This document shows, piece after piece, positions 1 through 7,276 of a stretch of 11,502 bases of DNA (the stretch's first letter is position 1; each line of letters opens with the position of its first letter). The stretch lies in contig JAISGB010000222.1 of the NCBI GenBank assembly GCA_031263335.1, positions 1 through 11,502 of the forward strand. The letters run 5' to 3'. The notes beneath the pieces are model-generated. The model worked only from the letters and a program-made list of their open reading frames with translations. It was not told where the DNA came from and made no database searches. The stretch is from Eubacteriales Family XIII. Incertae Sedis bacterium (GTDB lineage Bacteria > Bacillota > Clostridia > Peptostreptococcales > Anaerovoracaceae). Made by a program: the position numbers and the translations under genes.

Positions 1-1
1 C

Positions 2-3000
2 GAATATGACGGTTCCGGGGATCCGCCGGGTGACAGCTTCGATTTTACCGTCTCCAAAGCTACGGACATCACGGGCATCGAGATCATAAGCCCGCCCACA
101 AAGACGGAGTACGTCGTCGACTATGACAGTTATGCGAACTACATGGGACTCCAAATGAAGGTGTCGTTTGCGGGCGGGTTGACAGAGACCTATTCATACA
201 GCACACATTACAGTCGTTTTCTGGGGATGTACGTCGGGATCCGCGGATCCGCCAACGGCAACAATGTGAAACTCGGCAACAATACCTTCACGGTCGAGTA
301 CGCGGGTTTTACGGACACCTTTGAACTCACCGGCATCGTCAACCCCGTGGAATCCATTTCCGTTTCCCGGGCTTCGATCAAATTGATTGAGAATACGAGC
401 GGATATGAGGCCACGAGATGGGACTACGACATACAGATCCCGTTTTGGTATTATGATTTCAATGACTTTGTCGAGGAGTATGTCATTCACTATACCAACG
501 GCGATACGGAAACCTATGATTCGCAGTGGGAAGTGTCTGAAGCCACGGGCTACAGTTTTTATTCATCGAACGATCAATATTCAACGCCTTGGGAGGTCGG
601 GAAGCACGATGTCACATACAATTACCTCGGCAAGACCGCGCAACTTGAGGTGGAGATCGTCGAAAGTCCCGTGGAGCGCTTCACCGTCTCGCCTTCCGCG
701 ATCACGCTGATCGAGAATACAGGCGGTTGGGAGGGTTCGATATGGGACGCCGATAAGCAGGCATATGTCCCGTCTTGGCACTATGCTGACGCTTCCCCGG
801 GCTCGAGCCACAACTACGAGAGATTCACGTATGAGGTGCAGTTTGCCGGCGGGGAAAAGCGGATATACACCTATGACGAGCTTATAGAGGCGTCCAAGAC
901 AGAGGCCGACAAGTTAGGCGTGGCCGGTGAATACAGTGGGTACGGGTATTATCCGCAGGAGCTGTATTCCCAGTACAGTACCCCGCTCACCCTCGGCTCC
1001 AACAATTGGCCGATCACCTTCATGGGCGCGACCGATGAAAATTTCAAGATAGAGATCATCGACAGCTTTGTGGAGAGCTTCACCGTCTCGCCCGGCTCGA
1101 TTAAGCTGATTGAAAACACGAACGGGTCTATGTTCACGCGTCCCGACTCGCCCGGCCCGCCCGATACAACCCCCGACGACAATCAGGGAACGCCCGGATC
1201 GAACGAGACGGGATCTCAGGGATCGGAATCCCCCGCGCCCGGTTTGGGATCGTCCGTATCGCCCGCTTCGGGCGAACCGATCAAGCCTTCGGACGGATCC
1301 GGGGTCACGGCATTGGATGCCGGTTCGGATACGTATTGGTATTATAATGGCATCAACCTGTCCGATCTTACATATACGGTGAAGTTTAAGGACGAAACCG
1401 AGCAGACCTACACCTATGACGAACTCAGCGAGGCAACCGGCGAGAAAGCCGCCGAGTCGGGTTTGTCCGTCAATGAATACGGGTATTATCCGCAGGAATT
1501 GAATTCCCAGTACGATACCGCTCTTACACTCGGGAGCAATGCTTGGCCGATCACCTTCATGGGTGTGACCGACGATGACTTTACGGTGGAGATCATCGAA
1601 AGCCCCGTGGAGAGCTTCACCGTTTCGCCTTCTTCTGTCAAGATGATTAAAGACACGAACGGATGGGAGAACCCGCGTTGGGATTCCGACGAACAAACTT
1701 ATGTTCCGTATTGGGAGTACACCATTTCGTTGAACGACTTCACGTATAGGGTGCAATTCAAGGGCGGAAGCGAGCAAACGTATAACTATTACGATCTCGT
1801 GGAAGCCTCCAAGGCGGAAGCTGCCAAGTTGGGCGTTATTGTCGATGAGGACGGAGGTTATTATCCGCAGGAGCTGTATTTCCAGTTCAATACCCCGCTC
1901 ACCCTCGGCGACAACCCTTGGCCGATCACCTTCATGGGCGCGATCGACGAGGACTTCAAGGTAGAAATCGCAGAGAATCCGTTGGAGAGCTTCACCGTTC
2001 TGTCCGGCCCGATCAACCTGATTGAAAACACAGGCGGACATGAGGACACGAGATGGGGTTCCGATCTGCAGGAAGAGGTTCCGTATTATCGCTATGATAT
2101 TGATTTTTTGTCCGGCCTCACATACAAGGTAAAATTCACGGGCGGGAGCGAGAGGACATATACCAATGGCGAGCTCGGTGACCTCATCAATGACTCCAAA
2201 ACGGAAGCCGCCAAGTACGGTGTTGTTACGGACGGATATTATCCGCAGGAATTGTACGGCCAATGGGAACACCCCCTCACCCTCGGCGCCAACCCTTGGC
2301 CGATCCTGTTCATGGGCAAGACGGCGGACTTTACGGTCAATATCGTGAATGAGATCGAGGGGATCGCGATCAAGACCCCGCCGAGCAAATCCTCATATAT
2401 CGTAGGGCGTGAGGCTTTGGATCCGGCGGGTCTGTCCGTCAACGTCACATACAATGACGAGCGAGGGACGATCGAGGTACCCTATACGGGCAACGAGGAC
2501 GATTTTTCGATCGACAGCCTACTCGTGAGCAGGGTCGGCGCCAACACCTTCACCGTGACCTACAAGGGCTGTGAGGCGGAATTCACCGTGACGGGAACCT
2601 CCCCGATCCCGACGACGCCTCCGGATGGCGGAGAGGAACCGGAGATTCCCGTCATCACCTTGCCGGAAACACCTCAGGGCGGCGGCGAACCGACGGAGCC
2701 GCAGACCACAGAGCAAGCTGTCGCGGCGGGCGAGACGGTCTACTTCGCCTTCACGCCCGTGAAGACCGGCACATACCGGTTCAGCGTGAGCGGAGGCGCC
2801 GGCGCGGACGCCTACCTGTTTGACGGCGCGGGGAACATGCTCGCCTACAGGCTCGTCTCCGGAGAACAGACAAACACAGACACATCCGGCATCGGCACGC
2901 TCGACGCCCCGATTCCCGTCACCGTGTTGGAATACGAACTGGAAGCGGCAACAAACTACTATGTCGGCGCGAAGTTCAGCGATGCGGGAGCGACCGGGAG

Positions 3001-3220
3001 GATCGGCGTGAGCGCCGAGGAGGTGGAGGAATTGCCGGCCGTGATCCTTGGGGATGTGAATGAGAGCGGGACGGTCACAATTGCGGATGTGACGCGTCTG
3101 CGAAAATACTTGGTGGATCCCCTCAATACCGTCATATCATTTAATGCGGCGGATATGAATGAGAGCGGTTCGATCACAATTACGGATTTGACGCGATTGC
3201 GCAAACAGATTGCGGGATAG
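2..3220 (+). CDS. Dockerin-bearing repeat surface protein (5' end outside window)
   Basis: The reading frame is open from the first full codon at base 2, so the true start lies upstream; the first ATG at 143 is internal. Of 1072 visible residues, 14-115 form an Ig-like domain (bacterial Ig group 3 style, PPTKTEY near its start). Residues 116-783 are five diverged repeats. Residues 784-866 are another group 3 Ig-like domain, 867-903 a Pro/Gly/Thr linker, and about 904-1010 a sandwich resembling the PPC (pre-peptidase C-terminal) domain. Residues 1015-1072 are a type I dockerin with two calcium loops, DVNESGTVTIAD and DMNESGSITITD, each followed by a near-identical TRLRK helix. Dockerins bind cohesins, so this protein should be a docking subunit, and the next gene encodes a cohesin. 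No catalytic domain is visible; one could lie upstream. The dockerin call is firm, the Ig calls good, and the PPC call moderate. Confidence 0.93.
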   Translation, partial: EYDGSGDPPGDSFDFTVSKATDITGIEIISPPTKTEYVVDYDSYANYMGLQMKVSFAGGLTETYSYSTHYSRFLGMYVGIRGSANGNNVKLGNNTFTVEYAGFTDTFELTGIVNPVESISVSRASIKLIENTSGYEATRWDYDIQIPFWYYDFNDFVEEYVIHYTNGDTETYDSQWEVSEATGYSFYSSNDQYSTPWEVGKHDVTYNYLGKTAQLEVEIVESPVERFTVSPSAITLIENTGGWEGSIWDADKQAYVPSWHYADASPGSSHNYERFTYEVQFAGGEKRIYTYDELIEASKTEADKLGVAGEYSGYGYYPQELYSQYSTPLTLGSNNWPITFMGATDENFKIEIIDSFVESFTVSPGSIKLIENTNGSMFTRPDSPGPPDTTPDDNQGTPGSNETGSQGSESPAPGLGSSVSPASGEPIKPSDGSGVTALDAGSDTYWYYNGINLSDLTYTVKFKDETEQTYTYDELSEATGEKAAESGLSVNEYGYYPQELNSQYDTALTLGSNAWPITFMGVTDDDFTVEIIESPVESFTVSPSSVKMIKDTNGWENPRWDSDEQTYVPYWEYTISLNDFTYRVQFKGGSEQTYNYYDLVEASKAEAAKLGVIVDEDGGYYPQELYFQFNTPLTLGDNPWPITFMGAIDEDFKVEIAENPLESFTVLSGPINLIENTGGHEDTRWGSDLQEEVPYYRYDIDFLSGLTYKVKFTGGSERTYTNGELGDLINDSKTEAAKYGVVTDGYYPQELYGQWEHPLTLGANPWPILFMGKTADFTVNIVNEIEGIAIKTPPSKSSYIVGREALDPAGLSVNVTYNDERGTIEVPYTGNEDDFSIDSLLVSRVGANTFTVTYKGCEAEFTVTGTSPIPTTPPDGGEEPEIPVITLPETPQGGGEPTEPQTTEQAVAAGETVYFAFTPVKTGTYRFSVSGGAGADAYLFDGAGNMLAYRLVSGEQTNTDTSGIGTLDAPIPVTVLEYELEAATNYYVGAKFSDAGATGRIGVSAEEVEELPAVILGDVNESGTVTIADVTRLRKYLVDPLNTVISFNAADMNESGSITITDLTRLRKQIAG
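347..2350 (+). repeat. Five tandem protein repeats, about 108-179 residues each
   Basis: Copies begin at 347, 671, 1070, 1607 and 1982, each opening with a (V/L)E(S/R)xxV motif followed by LIENT or a close variant. Copies 2-5 share a second block, YYPQELY or YYPQELN, then TPLTLG or TALTLG, then NxWPI(T/L)FMG. This block is conserved in DNA too: the 14-mer TATTATCCGCAGGA occurs identically at 947, 1484, 1859 and 2237. Copy 1 is diverged and lacks the YYPQEL block. Copy 3 has its middle replaced by a Pro/Gly/Ser/Thr-rich linker. The strand pattern at either end of each unit resembles group 3 Ig-like domains, so the unit may be an Ig fold with an inserted segment; that is inference. Confidence 0.88.
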
Positions 3221-3268
3221 TTCGGCACTTTACAGTGATGGCGAAGCGATGTCGGAATGATGGCAAGA

Positions 3269-3277
3269 AAGGAAGGA
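3269..3277 (+). promoter_or_regulatory. Ribosome binding site that decides the start at 3284
   Basis: AAGGAAGGA lies 6 nt before the ATG at 3284. The two earlier in-frame ATGs at 3257 and 3260 have no comparable site, and using them would put nine extra residues before the basic start of the signal peptide. Confidence 0.8.
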
Positions 3278-3283
3278 ATTTAT

Positions 3284-5989
3284 ATGAAAAGCAGAGGAAA
3301 GAAGTTTGCAATGCTGATGGTATTGCTCTTGGTATTGAGCGCCTTTGCGCCTGTGGGCGCGGCGTACGCCGTTGACGGGCCGGAGATCGCCGTCGGCGCC
3401 GTATCAGGCAAGCTTGGGCAAGAGGTTCAAGTCTCGATGAACATCGCGAACAATCCCGGCGTTATCGCGGCGGTTTTGGACTTGGGCTATGGCGATGAGT
3501 TGGAATTGGTCAGTGTGACGGTTGACGATCAATGTGTTCTCAGCGTAGCCACTTTAGCCGAAAATATAGAGGCAAAACCCTATCGGGTCCTTCTTGAAAA
3601 CAAGGCCGTTTCCGATACGAGCGCCAACGGGATCCTTGCCACCTTGAAGTTCAAAATCAAGGTTGATGCGACGCCGGGTGATAAACCGATCACCGTCGCG
3701 GGCGCAAGCGGGATGGGAAGCGGCGCAATCGGAAATTACAATGAAGATGAAATCGCCGATTCCTTCACCTTCACCCCCGGCAAGGTCACCGTCCTTGACA
3801 AGGAAATCACGGGCATCACGCTGAAAACCGCCCCGACAAAGACGACCTATCTCGAGGGTGCGCCCCTCGAGCTTTCCGGCGGCATGATCACGGTGAGCTA
3901 CGACAACAGCACGTCCGAGGATGTCCCGATCACCGCAGGGATGATCACCGGCTACAACGCGAATACGGTCGGCGCACAGACGCTCACGGTGACGTACGAA
4001 GGACGGACCGTCACCTTTGGGGTCACCGTCACGGCGAAGTCCCTCGCTTCGATCGCCGTTACGACGCCGCCGACGAAAACCGTATACATCGAAGGGCAGA
4101 CCTTTGATCCGGCGGACATGGTCGTGACCGCAACCTATGACAACAGCACCCAAGCGCCGGTCACGGGCTACACCGTCGACCCGACGCCGCTGACGCTCGG
4201 CACAACTTCCGTCACGATCACCTACAACGGACAGACGACGACGCAGGCGGTCACGGTGAACGCGAAGTCGTTGGATCGGCTCGAAATCCCGACCCCGTCG
4301 GCATACAAGCGCGAGTATATCGAAGGGCAGACCTTCGACAAAACTTTGTTGGCGATCAACGCGTATTATGACAACGACACATTCGATCCGGCGGTAGCCT
4401 ATACGATCGACGATCCGGACGCCCTGTTGACCGTGGGGCAAACCTATGTCACCGCGCGGTATCAAAGCTTGACCTTGCAGGTTCCCATCACGGTCCGGGC
4501 AAAGCAACCGACCGGCATCTCCGTCACGACGCCGCCGACAAAGACGGACTACATCGTGGATCAGGTGATCGATCCCGCGGGCGGCGTGATCACCGTCACC
4601 TATGACAACGGCGCGAACGCTTTGATTCCCATCACGACCGCCATGTTGAACCCCAAAAACGCCGGGAGCGCGGTGGCGAGCGCCAAGGCCATCACCGTGA
4701 GCTACGCGGAGAACGGCGTCACGAAGACGGCTTCGTTCACGATCGGCGTACGGGAACTGACCGTCGCCTCGATCGCGATCACGAGCAATCCCGCCAAGTT
4801 GAGCTATATCGAAGGCCAAGACCTCGACCTCTCGGGCGGAACGATACGCGTGACCTACGAGGACACCTCCGAAGCGACTGTCCCGATGGCGAACGCGACG
4901 ATCTCCGGATACAACAAGAACCAAACCGGTCCGCAGACGATCACGGTGGCCTATAAGGGACAAAGCGACACGTTCGGCGTGACCGTCGCGGCCAAGACGC
5001 CGACGGGCCTGACCTTGGACACGAGCAAGGCGAAAAAAGCGTATCTGGAAGGCCAAGACTTGGATACAAGCAACCTTGGGATCCGCGTCGCGTTCGACAA
5101 CGGCCTTACGGAAACCAAAGCCGTCTCCGCTTGCACGATCACGGGCTATGACGCCGGCACCCTCGGCGCTCAGACGGTGACGGTTTCCTACACGGAAAAC
5201 AGCGCAACCGTGAGCGGCGCGTACGGCGTGACGGTCTATTCGCGGGAAAACGCGAACGCCGTGATCGACGACATCGACGCGCTGTATGAGGGCATCGACG
5301 ATCTCACCTTTGAGGATGAGGACGCCGTGAACGACCTCAATGCCGCGTACAACGCGTTGATGGACATCGAGAAGGAAGCCGTCACGAACAAGGCGAAGCT
5401 CGACGCCCTCACCGCGAAGATGAAGGAACTGCTCTATCCCGCCTATGACGACGCGAAGCTCGCGGACGGCGCGGTCGACGTACACGCGCCGGTGGGCGTG
5501 ATCCCGCATGACGCGCGGATCACCATAGACAAGAAGGCGGTGGGAACCGCTCCGACGGACGCGATCAAGAAGCAATTCGGCGACGGTTCCGTCATCTACG
5601 CCGTCTTTGACATCAATCTCCTGCAAAACGGGATGAAGATACTGCCGAACGGCTTTGTCGAGATCGGCATCGCGATCGACGCCGCGTGGGCCGGGCCGGG
5701 ACTCGCCGTACTCCGCGCGGAAAACGACGGGACCCTGACCAACATGAACGCGCGCGTCGAGGACGGCCGGCTCGTCTTCATGACCGACCACTTCAGCGAC
5801 TATATCGTGGCGAAATTGGCGGAAGCGCCGAGTAGCGGCCCGATCGTCACTAACGACGCGAACACGCCCAAGACGGGCGATGATATGCCGATGGCGCTTT
5901 GGATCGCGATCGGCGCAATCGCTCTGCTGCTCCTCGCGGGAAGCGTCGTAGGATACGCGCGCTTGAACGGCGGTCGCCGCAGGGCGTAA
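3284..5989 (+). CDS. Cell-wall-anchored single-cohesin scaffold protein with Ig-like stalk
   Basis: The product has 901 residues from the ATG at 3284. Residues 1-29 are a Sec signal peptide (basic KSRGKK, hydrophobic core, cleavage after AYA). Residues 33-172 match the cohesin fold: GAVSGKLGQEVQVSMNIANN, then LDLGYGDELELVSVTV, then GILATLKFKIKV. Six group 3 Ig-like domains begin near residues 174, 254, 330, 409, 492 and 573, most with a K..Y(I/L)EGQ-type opening. Residues 656-717 form a charged helical hairpin like those in other clostridial surface proteins, and 718-850 a C-terminal beta-rich domain of unknown role. The end is a sorting signal: TPKTG at 861-865, a membrane segment at about 870-893 and a GGRRRA tail, so a sortase should attach it to peptidoglycan. 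The expected partner is the dockerin protein 63 nt upstream, probably in the same operon. It differs from cellulosomal scaffoldins in having only one cohesin and no CBM. Confidence 0.92.
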   Translation: MKSRGKKFAMLMVLLLVLSAFAPVGAAYAVDGPEIAVGAVSGKLGQEVQVSMNIANNPGVIAAVLDLGYGDELELVSVTVDDQCVLSVATLAENIEAKPYRVLLENKAVSDTSANGILATLKFKIKVDATPGDKPITVAGASGMGSGAIGNYNEDEIADSFTFTPGKVTVLDKEITGITLKTAPTKTTYLEGAPLELSGGMITVSYDNSTSEDVPITAGMITGYNANTVGAQTLTVTYEGRTVTFGVTVTAKSLASIAVTTPPTKTVYIEGQTFDPADMVVTATYDNSTQAPVTGYTVDPTPLTLGTTSVTITYNGQTTTQAVTVNAKSLDRLEIPTPSAYKREYIEGQTFDKTLLAINAYYDNDTFDPAVAYTIDDPDALLTVGQTYVTARYQSLTLQVPITVRAKQPTGISVTTPPTKTDYIVDQVIDPAGGVITVTYDNGANALIPITTAMLNPKNAGSAVASAKAITVSYAENGVTKTASFTIGVRELTVASIAITSNPAKLSYIEGQDLDLSGGTIRVTYEDTSEATVPMANATISGYNKNQTGPQTITVAYKGQSDTFGVTVAAKTPTGLTLDTSKAKKAYLEGQDLDTSNLGIRVAFDNGLTETKAVSACTITGYDAGTLGAQTVTVSYTENSATVSGAYGVTVYSRENANAVIDDIDALYEGIDDLTFEDEDAVNDLNAAYNALMDIEKEAVTNKAKLDALTAKMKELLYPAYDDAKLADGAVDVHAPVGVIPHDARITIDKKAVGTAPTDAIKKQFGDGSVIYAVFDINLLQNGMKILPNGFVEIGIAIDAAWAGPGLAVLRAENDGTLTNMNARVEDGRLVFMTDHFSDYIVAKLAEAPSSGPIVTNDANTPKTGDDMPMALWIAIGAIALLLLAGSVVGYARLNGGRRRA

Positions 5990-5997
5990 GCGCACCA

Positions 5998-6082
5998 CCT
6001 TTGGCGCGCAGGGACATTCCTCAGACATGTCAGGTTATGTATCGATGAGGAAAACCAAGGAATGTCCCCTGCGCGCCGAAGG
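5998..6082 (+). repeat. Long imperfect inverted repeat, possible terminator or REP/MITE-like element
   Basis: The left arm 5998-6021 and right arm 6058-6082 pair almost perfectly over about 24 bp around the core GGCGCGCAGGG(G)ACATTCCT, with one mismatch and one extra base in the right arm. The 36-nt loop contains the palindrome GACATGTC (6024-6031). An alternative inner stem, TTCCTCA (6017-6023) with TGAGGAA (6046-6052), is also possible. It begins 9 nt after the cohesin gene stop and could end that transcript, but no clear T-run follows. The length, symmetry and mismatch pattern would also fit a small palindromic mobile repeat. Function is not decided. Confidence 0.8.
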
Positions 6083-6273
6083 AAATGATATCTTTCTTTA
6101 ACCGTCTGCGCTGTCCCTCAGTCAACTTGGCCGCTTCGTTATTTATAGGACGGCAAAATAAGGACAGTTCTGTCTGTTTTAAACAAAACGAGGCCGAAGC
6201 AAAAGAACATTGCGCCTACTGCATTCCGGGAGGTAAGAGAATCAGTATTGTATCATATGGATTGTTGCGAGTT
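6083..6273. other. Intergenic stretch without a convincing gene
   Basis: Forward frames here give only low-quality peptides. On the minus strand a frame of about 60 codons ends in the hairpin loop and contains a hydrophilic stretch (KLTEGQRRRLKKDI) that looks gene-like. It has no visible start, ribosome binding site or family, so it is at best a decayed fragment. The motif GGACAGTTCTGTC sits at 6162-6174. Confidence 0.4.
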
Positions 6274-6454
6274 TTATTTCTGCTCTTGCGGAAGTTCAGG
6301 AATCAAACCGGCGCAGAACGCATAGATCCTATCGGCCTCTTTGAGCGCAAGCACGGCGTCTGCTTCAACGATATCAATCGGGCTTGGGTAGCGGGCAACG
6401 GAAGAATAGTTGGTCAGTTTACGGCATGGCTCCGACTTGGGCAGACATCCGCAT
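6274..6454 (-). pseudogene. HEPN-domain C-terminal remnant with frameshift
   Basis: Read on the minus strand, the frame ending at the TAA at 6276-6274 gives KLTNYSSVARYPSPIDIVEA, continuing into DAVLALKEADRIYAFCAGLI and a short tail. The RYP followed by an acidic, Ala-rich helix ending in IYxF is the usual C-terminal pattern of small HEPN proteins, which often pair with a minimal nucleotidyltransferase in toxin-antitoxin modules. A whole HEPN protein is about 120-140 residues; here only about 50 remain. A Shine-Dalgarno site AAAGGAGG (6464-6457) precedes ATGs at 6454 and 6448, but that frame stops at 6419 after about ten codons and is out of frame with the HEPN part. This looks like a deletion plus frameshift. 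No nucleotidyltransferase gene is visible nearby. The family call rests on pattern recognition alone. Confidence 0.5.
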
Positions 6455-6473
6455 CGCCTCCTTTCGCAATTTT

Positions 6474-6502
6474 ATTATATGGTGTTTTGCCCATCAATTC
6501 AA
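6474..6502 (-). promoter_or_regulatory. Minus-strand promoter of the HEPN remnant
   Basis: On the minus strand TTGAAT (6502-6497), a 17-nt spacer and a perfect TATAAT (6479-6474) form a strong housekeeping-type promoter. An AAAGGAGG ribosome binding site and ATG follow within 30 nt. The signals look intact although the gene behind them is broken. Confidence 0.65.
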
Positions 6503-6633
6503 TGAAAACATGATGACATGCCTGTTCACGCTTGAAAAGATTTTTAGTTATAGGTCAAGGGAGACTGACTGATTTTCAAAAGAGCAAGGACGAGGGGACA
6601 GTTATGTCATCCAAGTCGCGGTATGTATTCTGT

Positions 6634-6662
6634 TTGACAAAACGATCAAACCCGGCTATGCT
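6634..6662 (+). promoter_or_regulatory. Promoter of the flavodoxin-family gene
   Basis: TTGACA (6634-6639) and TATGCT (6657-6662) are separated by exactly 17 nt. The -35 box is perfect and the -10 box matches four of six consensus bases. Transcription would start near 6669, about 40 nt before the ATG at 6711. Confidence 0.6.
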
Positions 6663-6710
6663 GATTATATGCGGTTTGATTTTTAAATACAGATGGGAAG
6701 GAGCTATGAA

Positions 6711-7130
6711 ATGAAGATTGAGGTGAGGTATCTGTCCAAATCCGGCAATACGGCGAAGGTCGCCGAGGCGGTGGCCGCCGCCGTCGGCGTGTCGGCGTCG
6801 CCGATCGGCGAGCCTGTGGCGGTCGATACCGAATTGCTCTTTCTCGGCGGCGCCGTCTATGCGTTCGGCATCGACGAAAGCTTGACGCAATTCATCGCCG
6901 CGTTGCCGCAGACGATAGGGCGCGTCGCCGTGTTCAGCACGTCCGCCATCGTCAAATCGGCGTACCCGCAGATCGGGAAGGCGCTTGCGGATCGGAGCCT
7001 TACGGTCTGTGACGAGGCGTTTCACTGTCGGGGCGCGTTCAAATTCATGCACAAGGGGCGACCGAACGCGGAAGACCTAAAGGACGCGGAGGCGTTCGCG
7101 AAAAGGGTGTCGGGTGAGGCGGACGTCTGA
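6711..7130 (+). CDS. Flavodoxin-family protein
   Basis: The product has 139 residues, a usual size for a single flavodoxin-like domain. The N-terminus alternates beta-strand and loop, with the FMN phosphate-binding motif SKSGNT at residues 9-14 followed by a helix. Later strands carry LLFLGGAVYAFGI and VAVFSTSA, fitting the loops that flank the flavin. The C-terminus has a CRGxFKFMHKGRPNAEDL segment (C106-R107-G108) found in a clostridial subgroup of flavodoxin-like proteins. It should bind FMN and carry electrons in the cytoplasm; its partner is unknown. The start at 6711 is preferred over the in-frame ATG at 6693 because GGGAAGGAG (6695-6703) lies 7 nt before it. The gene has its own promoter and terminator, so it is a single-gene unit unrelated by function to the surface genes around it. 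Confidence 0.88.
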   Translation: MKIEVRYLSKSGNTAKVAEAVAAAVGVSASPIGEPVAVDTELLFLGGAVYAFGIDESLTQFIAALPQTIGRVAVFSTSAIVKSAYPQIGKALADRSLTVCDEAFHCRGAFKFMHKGRPNAEDLKDAEAFAKRVSGEADV

Positions 7131-7171
7131 GCATGCCGCGTCCGCAATATTTGTAGGCTTCGCAATAGGGG

Positions 7172-7216
7172 ATCACCGAACAGCGCGGGCGACTGGCGTT
7201 GTTCGGTGATTTTTGT
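7172..7216 (+). terminator. Rho-independent terminator after the flavodoxin gene
   Basis: ATCACCGAACAGCG (7172-7185) pairs with CGTTGTTCGGTGAT (7197-7210): eleven perfect base pairs at the base, then a G-U and further pairs. The stem is followed directly by TTTTGTTTG. Only the + strand has a T-run, so it terminates rightward transcription. Confidence 0.9.
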
Positions 7217-7276
7217 TTGTGACTGCACAACGGTTACGCTTTTTTTGCGGATTTTCAACTTTTTTCAATAATCCCC

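Noticed and set aside
947..2250. Regularly spaced short repeats as a possible CRISPR array
   Set aside because: Spacing is 375-537 nt and the repeats lie in one continuous coding frame; they are protein repeats.
914..2272. A 452-codon minus-strand open frame with internal repeats
   Set aside because: Its repeats mirror the tandem repeats of the + strand gene; it is a shadow.
3554..6028. An 824-codon open frame on the minus strand
   Set aside because: It lies fully opposite the cohesin gene, is rich in Arg, Asp and Val as expected of an antisense shadow of GC-rich codons, and has no domain or start signal.
6085..6513. A 142-codon + strand open frame
   Set aside because: It has no ribosome binding site, shows no family pattern, and overlaps the better supported HEPN remnant and its promoter on the other strand.
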